DNA from: Macrolepiota albuminosa
Taxonomy: Eukaryota > Basidiomycota > Agaricomycetes > Agaricales > Agaricaceae
Length of the DNA: 64,000 bases
Direction: 5' to 3'
Assembly (NCBI GenBank): GCA_027475525.1
Contig: JAMWFC010000051.1
Span: 1,067,205-1,131,204 of the forward strand
Every line of letters starts with the position of its first letter. Position 1 is the first letter of the stretch. The notes under the pieces were generated by a model. The model made no database searches. It had not been told where the DNA came from and worked only from the letters and a program-made list of their open reading frames with translations. A program made the position numbers and the translations under genes. This document shows positions 34,919 to 44,597 of this stretch, piece by piece.

Positions 34919-36371
34919 ATGTACGGCCTCAAGAGACTACAAGAGCTCGTTCTTGGTGTAGAATCCGATCCAAAGCTCCTTTGTTCTCAACTACATGCTG
35001 CTGCAATCCCAGTGACGGATGCTGACTGCCGTAACTGCTCGGAACCATGCGAAGAAGGTAAGTCAAGAGGCTTTATCTGATAACGACGGCTCATCATATC
35101 TCTACCACATACGTGGTTACAATATAGGCCATGACTCGTATCCCGGACGCTTCACTATTGACACAGAGTCGCCGTTGTTAGGTACAATCAAGCCTTACCG
35201 CCGCCAGGTACGTGTCTGTGGCTGACACGTTGGCTCCCGCAACTGACTTTTTTTTTTGCCAAGGTCGTTATTTCTACTGGAAAGACTGACTGGGATAGGG
35301 AGGTGACCGAGACGAGAGGTAGCCTCGCAGCTCTGCTCGCCGGTGCCAAGAACCTTGCCAATCTGCCCATAGCGGAACCCACGCCGCCTGTGACGCCATC
35401 ACCCAAGGCAGTGCGCACCCCTGCTGGTGTCTTCCGCTCCTCCGACTCGACAAAGGTGTCCATACTAAACGGCAGCCACAACACCATAGCAGACGATATC
35501 GAGCAGGAGACTGTTCTCGTATTTCCCGATTACACTGTCGTCACTAATGTTCCGCGAACGAGAGAGGGGGCTCGTGGGCTGTGGGAATGGGCCGTAGATC
35601 CGGCTATTGAGCGTGGAAGCGCGATTGTCGAGAAAATGCCATTCAAGACTTGGGTTCTCCCATACTCGTGTGTGATATTGCTGTGTCAGTTCAGTTTCGC
35701 GCACCCTGCTTTCGATGACTCAAATGTCCTTGCAATGTCCAGGTTCTCATAAGAAGAGGGATAATCGTTGTGCGCTCACTGCTCCGAAGCTTGAACACGG
35801 TGACTGACATTCATCCCTTGTTATGCGTTTTTGGGCGCCCGTTCTGATATATACACTGCCAGCTTTTATCCATTCATTACAGGAGAATGGGTGGGCGGCC
35901 GACACACAACTTGAATGCCATTGTCTCATGGGAACGCCGTTAGAAGACATTCATTACAGGAGAATGGGTGGGCGGCCGACACACAACTTGAATGCCATTG
36001 TCTCATGGGAACGCCGTTAGAAGATATACAAGGCACCTGTGAAGAGAGGCAGGAGACTATTGCCAAGGAGCTCAAGAGCAGCGCTGCGGAGAAACGAGCT
36101 CTCATTCTCAAAACATCACACATAACAGGCCATAAATTCGCTGGTAATTGTATAGTGTGTAGTCCGCATAAAAATCTCGCGCCATGGATTTTAACTCTGT
36201 TTCCAGATATATACCCCTCAAGGATCCGGCGTGTGGTACGGTCGTGTGTCGCCTCACGAAGTAGAGTCTATCGTGATTAATACTATCATACACGGGCGCG
36301 TGTTGGCGCCTCTCCTCCGCGGTGGTCTTAATATATCGCGGCCAGGCTGCAAATCTCTTAATGATTGGTGA
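34919..36371 (+). CDS. Apd1/Aim32-type thioredoxin-like [2Fe-2S] protein (sucrase/ferredoxin-like)
   Basis: Exons 34919-35057, 35128-35207, 35264-35684, 35743-35799, 35863-36154 and 36207-36371. Motifs: DADCRNCSEPCEE then GHDSYPGRF, IKPYRRQVVISTGKTDW, VILLCSHKKRDNRCALTAPKLE, NGWAADTQLE, KTSHITGHKFAGNC and IYTPQGSGVWYGRVSPHEVE, ending GLNISRPGCKSLNDW. The CSHKKRDNRC and HxxxHKFAGNC segments carry the cluster ligands of the Apd1/Aim32 family (Cys and His coordination). Yeast relatives act in cytosolic or mitochondrial redox protein quality. The exon at 35863 contains a 77-bp duplication (35871-36024); only after removing one copy do the phases close, giving 358 residues. Confidence 0.88.
35871..36024. 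repeat. 77-bp direct duplication (Apd1-like gene)
   Basis: Copies 35871-35947 and 35948-36024, identical. Splice-phase arithmetic of this gene closes only when one copy is removed. Confidence 0.97.
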
Positions 36372-36424
36372 CTTTAGACATGGCAGATGGTATTTATTAT
36401 TTATATCTACTCTACATTACACTT

Positions 36425-36439
36425 AATTTGACATTTGTC
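36425..36439 (+). repeat. Target-site duplication, left copy
   Basis: The 15-mer AATTTGACATTTGTC occurs here and again after the poly-A at 44246-44260. At the right end the first two A's merge with the tail, so the certain duplication is 13 bp. Confidence 0.9.
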
Positions 36440-37030
36440 GAGGGGGCCCTTAACCTTTAACCACCATGTGCCCACTAACCCTGGGTACAGCAGCTGCGCC
36501 TAACACGCCTTCTGCGATTTCGAAATGTCACTCTAACAGAGTAGAGCCTAGCCCGCTCCCAAGCGCCCCCCCTTGTGTTAACTTGGTGTCCTTGTACCCA
36601 AGCGCGTCCCCCAGAGGACGAGACTCCTAGTGGCAGAGTGAATTCGAACTCGCCTGAGGAGACTCGGGAATGCTCGGAATCTCTCAAGAACGGAGGTTGC
36701 TCCCGAAATCAGGGTCGGAACGGATCATACCAGACCACACATAAATGTCCTCAGATGCAAAGTAGCCCACTCTTCATGCCGAAATGACGAAAAATGGTGG
36801 TTTGGTGGTTTCTTGGTAAGAAAGAGTAACCACAGGAGTAAACCCGAAGTATTGAGAAGGGAGAACTGACGATCCCGCAGAGAGGAGGGGACTCGTGGAA
36901 AGCCGCTCCAGGAACACCCACAAATAAGCAGGACACACGGAAATTGGCATGGCTATAGATTAACCACCGCGTAATATATAAACATTATAAATGTAACCTT
37001 CGGGTGGATACCCGCTAACTCGAACGGTAA

Positions 37031-38533
37031 ATGCTCCAACAGGACGAACAAAAGAAAAGAGCGTTAACGGCCAGCCCCGAAAAACAAACCGGGGAGAGGA
37101 ATCGCGAAAGGAAAAGGCGAAACATTACCACTCTGCCCGACGTCTCTGATATGGAACAATCGGACACGGAAAGTCAGTGCCATCCGCCCGCTGAGAGCCA
37201 ATCTCCTCCTGCAGCTCCTCCACCCAACCTGACAGGCATGACCATCTCTACTCCCCCCGATGAGGAATTAGATGGAGATACTACCATGGTTGATATGTCC
37301 GTGTCCCCGGTGCAGCCGATGAGTCCGTCGCAAGTAGCGGCATCCCAGACCAGTACTCCGGTAAATGGGAGTAAGAGGGCTGACCCCCCGTGGATTATAA
37401 GCAGGCGCCCAAAGGAACCTTCGACGATAGCTGCGAACAGCCCACGAGCCACTCAGGTGAAGAAGGCAAACCTCCCGAAAAATCTGAAGAGGACGCCCAC
37501 CCCAGTGGGAGGTTTCCCAGAAATACACCTCTCGACCCCACCTTGGTACAACCTCCTGCCCCTGCAGAAGGAACATTTCGAGGGGTACCCAGAGCCGAAG
37601 TTTTGGATAAGGGTCTGGCAGGCGAGTAAAGAGGGCGACCTGGTCGAAGCAGGGGAATGTCTCAAAGCCTTGGTAAAAGCTATGACTGGCGAAAGAGCCA
37701 AACTGTCGTCGCCGCAGCAAGAAAAGGAGATTGCGCTGAAAAGGAGAGCAGAGCGTCAGAAGCCTCCCTATCACTTCCTTGTCTCAGGAATCTCAGAGGA
37801 AGCCGGACGGATCCTCACTGATAACCCGATTATATCGACCCCATCAGCATCTGCTTTCATCCTTCAGTACAGTCCACCTGTCCCCCGCTTCCTATGCACG
37901 ATCGAAGGTTTCACAATGAGCGTGAGTTCGCCAGATGCAATCACCGAGGCAGAGCTCGAAGCAACGAAAATTGTCAGGAGGACACTAGTCGAAAACGTCC
38001 TCACAGTGGACTTCGTGAAGGAAAGACTTGTCAACGACACATCCTCTCAGCACGACGTATCCCCAGCGAGGTCAATCCTAGATGCCCTAGTAGTGAAGCA
38101 CTTTAGGGTGGACGATACAATGTTACGCAACACGAGATTCAGGGTGAAGAAACCCTTATGGAACATCTACTTCCAATCCGCTCCCGACATCGCATGGACG
38201 GGCTATTTTCAGATACTCCAGCACATACGGGAGGTAGTGTTCGTAGACATGGACTACGGTAACGCTAAACTTGTCAAAGAAGAAGATCGTCTGCACTGCT
38301 TCAACTGCAAGGGTGCGGACCATAACCAGCCTCAGTGCGAATACGCATCGCTAGCCGGATGGTTTGGAAACCAGGACTCCGACAAAAAACTCGAGGAGAC
38401 TGCTGAGTTTGCGCAACCTAATCGTGAGCCAAAGAACAACGATGGCGAAAGGAAATGGGGTAATAGCCGCGGCGGCTTTAGAGGATCAGACAGACGTGGC
38501 TTTGGTATACCGCATAGGCGTGAATGGCGCTGA
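37031..38533 (+). CDS. LINE ORF1 protein with zinc knuckle
   Basis: 500 residues from ATG 37031, no intron. The N-terminal ~150 residues are Pro/Ser/Thr-rich and disordered (QSPPAAPPPNLTG, PVQPMSPSQVAASQT). A globular middle follows (STPPWYNLLPLQKEHFEGYP through FRVKKPLWNIYF). Near the C-terminus sits one CX2CX4HX4C knuckle, CFNCKGADHNQPQC, and then an Arg/Gly/Asn-rich tail (SRGGFRGSDRRGFG). ORF1 proteins of Tad-type LINEs bind the element RNA and form the ribonucleoprotein used for target-primed reverse transcription. Confidence 0.88.
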   Translation: MLQQDEQKKRALTASPEKQTGERNRERKRRNITTLPDVSDMEQSDTESQCHPPAESQSPPAAPPPNLTGMTISTPPDEELDGDTTMVDMSVSPVQPMSPSQVAASQTSTPVNGSKRADPPWIISRRPKEPSTIAANSPRATQVKKANLPKNLKRTPTPVGGFPEIHLSTPPWYNLLPLQKEHFEGYPEPKFWIRVWQASKEGDLVEAGECLKALVKAMTGERAKLSSPQQEKEIALKRRAERQKPPYHFLVSGISEEAGRILTDNPIISTPSASAFILQYSPPVPRFLCTIEGFTMSVSSPDAITEAELEATKIVRRTLVENVLTVDFVKERLVNDTSSQHDVSPARSILDALVVKHFRVDDTMLRNTRFRVKKPLWNIYFQSAPDIAWTGYFQILQHIREVVFVDMDYGNAKLVKEEDRLHCFNCKGADHNQPQCEYASLAGWFGNQDSDKKLEETAEFAQPNREPKNNDGERKWGNSRGGFRGSDRRGFGIPHRREWR

Positions 38534-39068
38534 TGTCGACCCCCAGTGTGTAGTCCTAAGCGTGATGAAATAGAATTCTTACTCGTGTCTCGATCCTAAA
38601 AAACCTTGGGCACTAAGTTTAGATGAATTTACTGAGCTTGCTAGCGACAGGTAATCTAGACTGCCCCCCTGACTGGACCAGGACATGTCCAGACGGCATC
38701 GTATTTACGACGGGTTAGGCCGTGCAGCGATCCTGCTGAAATCCTGAGCACTCTGTGCTTGGGGTATTACCCGACTCCTACTACCTGACATACATGATAT
38801 TATATTAACACAACGGGATGACATTATCGGTTTTGGCTATAGCCCCGCCCAGGAAAGAGGGGGAGGTGACCCAACCATCGATCACGCCCCTGACGACGAC
38901 CTGGGAGGGTTCGGAGATGGCGCGCGGCTTTACCCAGCTCACGGAGTGAGCGACGACTGGGAGAACGAGTCTGACTTTACAACGGGGGTGGGGTATCCCC
39001 AAGGAATCGGTGTAAATTCAGAAAGTACCCCGACAGGAGGTCTAACAAACCACGATTTAGAAAGCGAT

Positions 39069-42000
39069 ATGCATAACCCGATTGAGGGGTATGACATACC
39101 ACAGGAAACCAATATGGAAAATGTTGACGAACTCACCCAAAGGTACCCTGAGAACTTAGCGAGCAGAAACAGCACGAGCAGCAAGAATAAGAGAGGGAGC
39201 GTGAAAGTTGCATCCCTGAACATGAAAGGTGGAGGATCGAGCTCCACAAGAGAAAAGTGGCTACAAATGTGCCAGCTGATGAGGGAAATGAAAATTGACA
39301 TCCTAGCAGTTCAGGAAACGCACCTGAGTGAAGAATCGAGGGCTGACCTGAATGAATTATTCAGCAGGCAGATTCACATCGTGGGGAGCATTGACCCCTC
39401 AAGACCAAACGCAATGGGAGTCGCCTTCATTATAAATAAAGGCACAATGAAATGGAAAGAGATCAAGACTACCGATATTATCCCGGGAAGAGCACTGCTG
39501 ATGGAGGTACCGTGGTACGATAATAAAAAGCTGACATGCGTTAACACATATGCCCCAAACGACCACAATGCGAATGGTCTTTTCTGGAGAAAACTCTGCA
39601 GGTACTGGCAGGGAAGGCCAGGACTTCCCAAGCCAACAATCGTGCTTGGCGACATGAATGTGGTTGAGGATGCGATCGATAGACTCCCAGCACACCCTGA
39701 TCCAAACGTGGCAACTGACGCTCTAACTGATCTGAAGACGCATCTGAACCTTGCAGATGGATGGAGGAGACATAACCCGCTCAAGGTGGATTTCTCCTTC
39801 TATATGACCAATAGACCCATACAGTCGAGAATAGACAGAATATATATAAAAGAAAGTCTCCTACAATACAGTTGGAATTGGTCCATCAAACGCACTGGAA
39901 TAAACTCGGACCACAGATTGGTGATAATGTCTATACTAAACCCAAGGCAACCCATTATAGGCGAAGGAAGATACGCAATGCCTCTTAGTCTTTTGTCAGA
40001 ACCTCCGCTAATGATGAAATTAAGGGAATTGGGACTGGAATATGAGAATGATTTAGAGTCGAATAGCGCAAGCCGTAGCGAAATATGTAACCCACAGACA
40101 ATACACAGAGACTTCAAGCATAGGGTCTTGGAGGAAATACGAAGATATTCGAAGAAGCTGAAACCAAAGCTGTTAAAAGAGGAGGCAGCAATTCAGAGAG
40201 ATCTCCAGAAAGTATTAAACGACAAAAACATGGACGAACACATGAAAGCAACGCAAGCGGGCATCTTGGATGAGAAGCTGAAAGAGCTCGAAACCAGAAG
40301 ATTCATGAAAGCAAGAGATACTGTAGCGTCCGATAGCACTATATTTGGAGAAACAATAACTAAACAGTGGATTAACCAGAACAAGGATAGAAAACCCAGG
40401 GATGCAATAGTTGCCCTTCGGAAAAACGGAAACGAAACGCATCTGTTGGAAAGAAATGGAGTAAAAATGGCGGAAATCGCACGGAAATACCATAATAACC
40501 TTCAAATCTCGGGTCTTCCAGCAGGAGGAAGTCGGCACGAAAGACGCATGAAGAAAGCTCTGAAATGCATCGACAGGAAATTGTCGGCAATCCAATCAAC
40601 AAGGATGGGTAGTCTAATAGAGGAAGCCGAAGTATCGGAGGCCATAAGAATCATGAAAAGTGGCAAGGCTGCAGGGCTGGACGGCATTCCGCACGAAGTA
40701 TGGAAAGAACTGACAACAGGTGAAAGTCAACCAGAGGGGGAAGAAGACCCTGGTTTTAACATTGCAAAAGCCTTCACAATAGTCTTTAACGACATTCAAA
40801 AACATGGCCTAGTAGCTAATACTGGTTTTGCCGACGGATGGTTATGCCCACTCTATAAGAAGGGAGATAGGACTGAAATTGAGAACTACCGCCCAATCAC
40901 AATTCTCAACACTGACTATAAAATTATGACTAAGGTCCTAGCAACGAGGTTGGGGATAGTCTCCCCAACAATCATACACCCGTCACAAGCTGGCTTTATG
41001 AAAAATAGAAGAATCGAAGATCAGACCGAGCTCGCTCACATGATGATCAAGTGGTGCGAAATTTCGAAGGTAAATGGCATGATACTGTGTCTAGATCAGG
41101 AAAAGGCATATGATAAAATTGTCCACGCTTTTCTGTGGGCATCCTTGAGAAAGTTTGGCTTCCCAGAGTCATTTATCAACACAATACGGTCACTATATTC
41201 GGATGCCCAAACAGTAGTTATACTAAATGGTGAGAAGAGTAGGCCCTTCAAGGTCACTAGGGGTGTGCGACAGGGTGACCCAATTTCATGTCTGCTATTC
41301 AATATAGCCATTGAATCACTCGCGCAAATGATTAGGGTTTCGAAACTTAAGGGCCTGAAACTGGGAAATTACGATGAATACGTTAAAGAGACAATGTTCG
41401 CAGATGACACCACTGTTTATATGTCCATCGATGACTCTTTCGAGAAATTGCAAAGAGTCCTGAAGAAATGGTGCAAGGTCTCGGGAGCAAATTTCAACAT
41501 CCCGAAAACTGTGGCCGTACCAGTAGGATCCAGAGAATTTAGAGAAAAACTTATTCAGACAAGACAGCTAAAGGAAGGAAGCGAGAGCATACCAGACAGT
41601 ATTAAAATTCTAGATGAAGGAGAAGCGACAAGGCTCCTAGGTACCTTCGTGGGAAATAGAATCAACGACACAAGCGTATGGTCACCCACGATTGAAAAAA
41701 TTGTGATGGACCTTGAAAGATGGAAGAAAGCGAGACCCACATTAGAAGGCAAAAGACTTATTGTCGGAATGGTAGTGGGGGGAAGGACGCAGTTCCGAAC
41801 ACATGTCCAAGGCATGCCAAAGAACGTTGAAATCAAGATAAATAAGATAATCAGGGATTTCATGTGGGGAGAAGGTTCGCACCCAACAATAGGAATGCAG
41901 ACCCTAACACTCCCGCACAATAGAGGTGGCAAAAGCCTCCTCGACCTAAATGCAAGAAACGAGGCGATAGAGATAATGAAAGTCAAGAGATACCTGTGTC

Positions 42001-44065
42001 TTGACGAGAACAGACCAAGCTGGGCGAAAGTGGCAGATGCAATAATTGGGGGAAAGATTGCAAAAAAGTGGAACGTGAAGGACCATAAAGCTTTTGTAAA
42101 TACTTTCTTACAAAACATGGATGTAGATGTGAGAGAAAGGGAAGATGGTCTCCCCCTAACGCTGCAGCGAATGCTGAAATCAGCTCGAAAACACAACGTA
42201 ACATTTCAGTCGTTGGCACTAGATACAAACTTGAAGGAAAAAATGCCCATATGGTTCCACTTGGGCCTAAGGGACGAAAAAAATATCAGATGGAACAACG
42301 AGACAGCAGAGTGCCTGAGAGATGTCCATAATGTAGTGTCAGTTGGGGACATGATGGTAGTGGCAAACAACACTGACACGGAGAAAAACACCCGCCATAA
42401 ACAGAGGAAAAACTGTGCGTGTATTCCCTGTAAGGAGTACAGAAAAGCCGGGTGCTCCAACCCGCACAAATGTGGAGATTATGCAAGGGATCTTTTAGGA
42501 AAGCTTAAAGTGAGGTGGAACCCTATGAAATTATCGTACGACAGGTCACTTACTGCAGAGGAGCGAGCACTACAGCAAGATGAAAGTAGCATAGCCTTTA
42601 ACCCGGAGATAAAAATACACAGCAGCCTGAGAGAGGGGTTTCGAGTCTTTTCAGAGGGCAAAGATAATAGATCAACAGATGACGCAGACTATGCAAGGAC
42701 CGTGACCGCACCTCTGGACATGATAATTGCATATACTGATGGCTCTTGCCAAAAAAACGGATCATTGGAAGCTGTCGCAGGTGCGGGCGTGTGGTTTGGA
42801 CAAAATGATGTGAGAAATGTAGCAATGAGATTGCCGATCGACCTGCCTCAAACAAACAATGCTGGAGAGGCCGTGGCAATATTGGCCGCAGTGAGAAGAG
42901 TCCCAGACGACTGTGCAATCCTTATCCGAAGTGACTCACAAATAACAATTGATTGTATTACTAAACATCTAGAAAGCAGGGAAGACAGTGGTTGGATAGA
43001 AGTTGCGAATAAACAAATATTAAAGGCCTTAGTAGCCGAATTAAGACGACGCAAAGGTGCGACATTTATAGAAAAAGTAAAAGGACATGCTGGTATTGAA
43101 GGAAATGAGGGGGCCGATAAACTAGCTGGTGACGGGGCCAGCAAGGAGCAGCCAGACGAGATCGATTTATCGATCCCCCCGGATTACAACGTATCAGGTG
43201 TAAAACTAGCGCAGGCCACACAATCACTAATATACAAAGGCTTGATGGAACGTATGGAGCCACCATATAGAAGAGGAACCTTAACGCATCTAGATATGAC
43301 CCGCTGGGCGGTGCATACCCTGAATGGAGATGCTCCGAGTGATGAACGAATCTGGCAGTCATTAAGAAGTAAAACTCTATCAAAAGAGTTCAGGAACTTT
43401 GCCTGGAAAACAATGCACAATGCATTTAAAGTGGGGGATTACTGGCAACATATACCACAATACGAACCACGAGCTCTATGCCCCTGCTGCCGTGTGGAGG
43501 ACTCAATGGCGCACATCTTGTCAGAATGCCCGTACACTGGGCAAAAAGCAGCATGGCAACTGGCCAAGCGCATTCATACTAAGAGAGGTATTGACCTCGA
43601 GCCTCCGTCCCTAGGGGAGCAACTGGGCTGCGCCCTGATAACGAGAAATGGGGAGTCTAACAGAGATGCACAAAGTGCCACACGCTTCTCAACAATTGTT
43701 ATTTCCGAAACAGCCCAACGAGAAATGGGGAGTCTAACAGAGATGCACAAAGTGCCACACGCTTCTCAACAATTGTTATTTCCGAAACAGCCCACGTAAT
43801 TTGGAAGACTAGGTGCGAGTGGCGTATTAGGCATGAGTCAGACCCAGACAAGGTACCCTCTGATGAAGAGGTTACGAACAAGGTTAAAGCGGCAATCGCA
43901 CGGAGAATAAAACTTGATTGCCTAGCGACTGATGAGCGTAGATACGGTAGGAAAGCCCTGGAGGCCAGGGTTGTAAGGAATACGTGGAAGTACTTCCTAC
44001 CAGGAAATAGATCCCCAAGTAAGTCGTGGAGAGTTGCAACCGAGGTTTTAGTGGGTATTGGCTGA
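39069..44065 (+). CDS. LINE ORF2: endonuclease, reverse transcriptase, RNase H (one artefactual frameshift)
   Basis: The frame is open from 38748, but 39069 is its first ATG. Endonuclease ~39,200-39,930: VKVASLNMKGGG, ILAVQETHL, GDMNVVED, SRIDRIYI, SDHRLVI. Reverse transcriptase ~40,640-41,700: AAGLDGIPHEVWKEL, NYRPITILNTDYKIM, SQAGFMKNR, LCLDQEKAYDKI, GVRQGDPIS and FADD near 41,400 (YADD variant). RNase H ~42,720-43,130: YTDGS, NNAGE, RSDSQ, GHAGIEGNEGAD, keeping the DEDD residues. A Cys/His motif (CPCCRVEDSMAHILSEC) lies near 43,480. A 77-bp duplication (43640-43793) makes the frame stop at 43799. Read with one copy, it continues to 44065 and totals about 1,640 residues. Confidence 0.9.
43640..43793. 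repeat. 77-bp direct duplication (LINE ORF2)
   Basis: Copies 43640-43716 and 43717-43793, identical. Causes the apparent stop of ORF2 at 43799; the shifted frame after the second copy runs on to 44065. Confidence 0.97.
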
Positions 44066-44218
44066 GTGCCCGAGTCCCACACAGCGTGCGTAAAGGCATT
44101 TCCTCCGGCGTGGCTCCCGACTTTAAATTGACCTACTGTAATGCGTGAGTTTCTCACATACCCATGGTCCCAGAGGTTGGCTATACGCGAACTGTCTGGA
44201 ACCAATAGTGGTACCACG

Positions 44219-44247
<29 letters not shown>
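44219..44247 (+). repeat. Poly-A tail of the LINE
   Basis: 29 uninterrupted A's directly before the right target-site duplication. This is the 3' end of the integrated LINE RNA copy. Confidence 0.9.
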
Positions 44248-44252
<5 letters not shown>

Positions 44253-44260
44253 CATTTGTC
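44246..44260 (+). repeat. Target-site duplication, right copy
   Basis: Matches 36425-36439; the two leading A's cannot be told from the poly-A tail. Confidence 0.9.
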
Positions 44261-44597
44261 AAACGAGCTTTTTTCGATTAGAACAAATGTAGTGTATACT
44301 CGTCGTAGTACATGAGCATTGAGTACATACGGTATTAATTGCACGATTGCATGATGAAGGGTCTGTAAATAAGTCCATGAAAAAAAGTACAAGATGCAGT
44401 AACATGAAGCAAGTCTGTAAATCTGTCGTTACCTCGATACCTAACAGTGACAAGAAAGAGTTGAAACCAAAGCCCGAATCGGTAATGAGAATGTCCCTCG
44501 TTACTCTTCATTGTGGCCATCCGCTTAGTGCGAACAAAAGAAGGAGCGCATATGCTCCTGCAGCCACGACCCGATCCCAAGAAAAAAAAAGGTATCG
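44261..44597. other. Intergenic region, SCH9 3' flank
   Basis: 337 bp between the LINE insertion and the SCH9 stop codon; probably SCH9 3' UTR. No feature recognised. Confidence 0.5.

Larger units (their letters stand above)
36440..44247 (+). mobile_element. Complete LINE (non-LTR retrotransposon), endonuclease-RT-RNase H type
   Basis: About 7.8 kb bounded by matching 13-15 bp flanks and ending in 29 A's. It has a 5' leader of ~590 bp, ORF1 with a zinc knuckle, a ~0.5-kb gap, and ORF2 with AP-type endonuclease, reverse transcriptase and RNase H, then a ~150-bp 3' UTR. This order and the RNase H domain fit Tad1-like fungal LINEs. Both ORFs are intact apart from one 77-bp duplication that I attribute to assembly. 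The element lies 54 bp downstream of the stop codon of the Apd1-like gene, in the same orientation, and 350 bp from the 3' end of SCH9. It does not interrupt a coding region. Clean flanks and open frames suggest a recent insertion. Confidence 0.93.

Noticed and set aside
36440..37030. Possible tRNA or promoter-derived element in the LINE leader
   Set aside because: A TTCGAA-like stretch near 36640 has no cloverleaf around it; I treat the region as the LINE 5' UTR.
39800..43400. Many antisense frames across the LINE ORF2
   Set aside because: They are short, hydrophobic shadows of the dense coding strand and show no family likeness.
44219..44247. Poly-A run as a sequencing artefact
   Set aside because: It lies exactly between the LINE 3' end and a perfect copy of the left flank, as expected for target-primed insertion.
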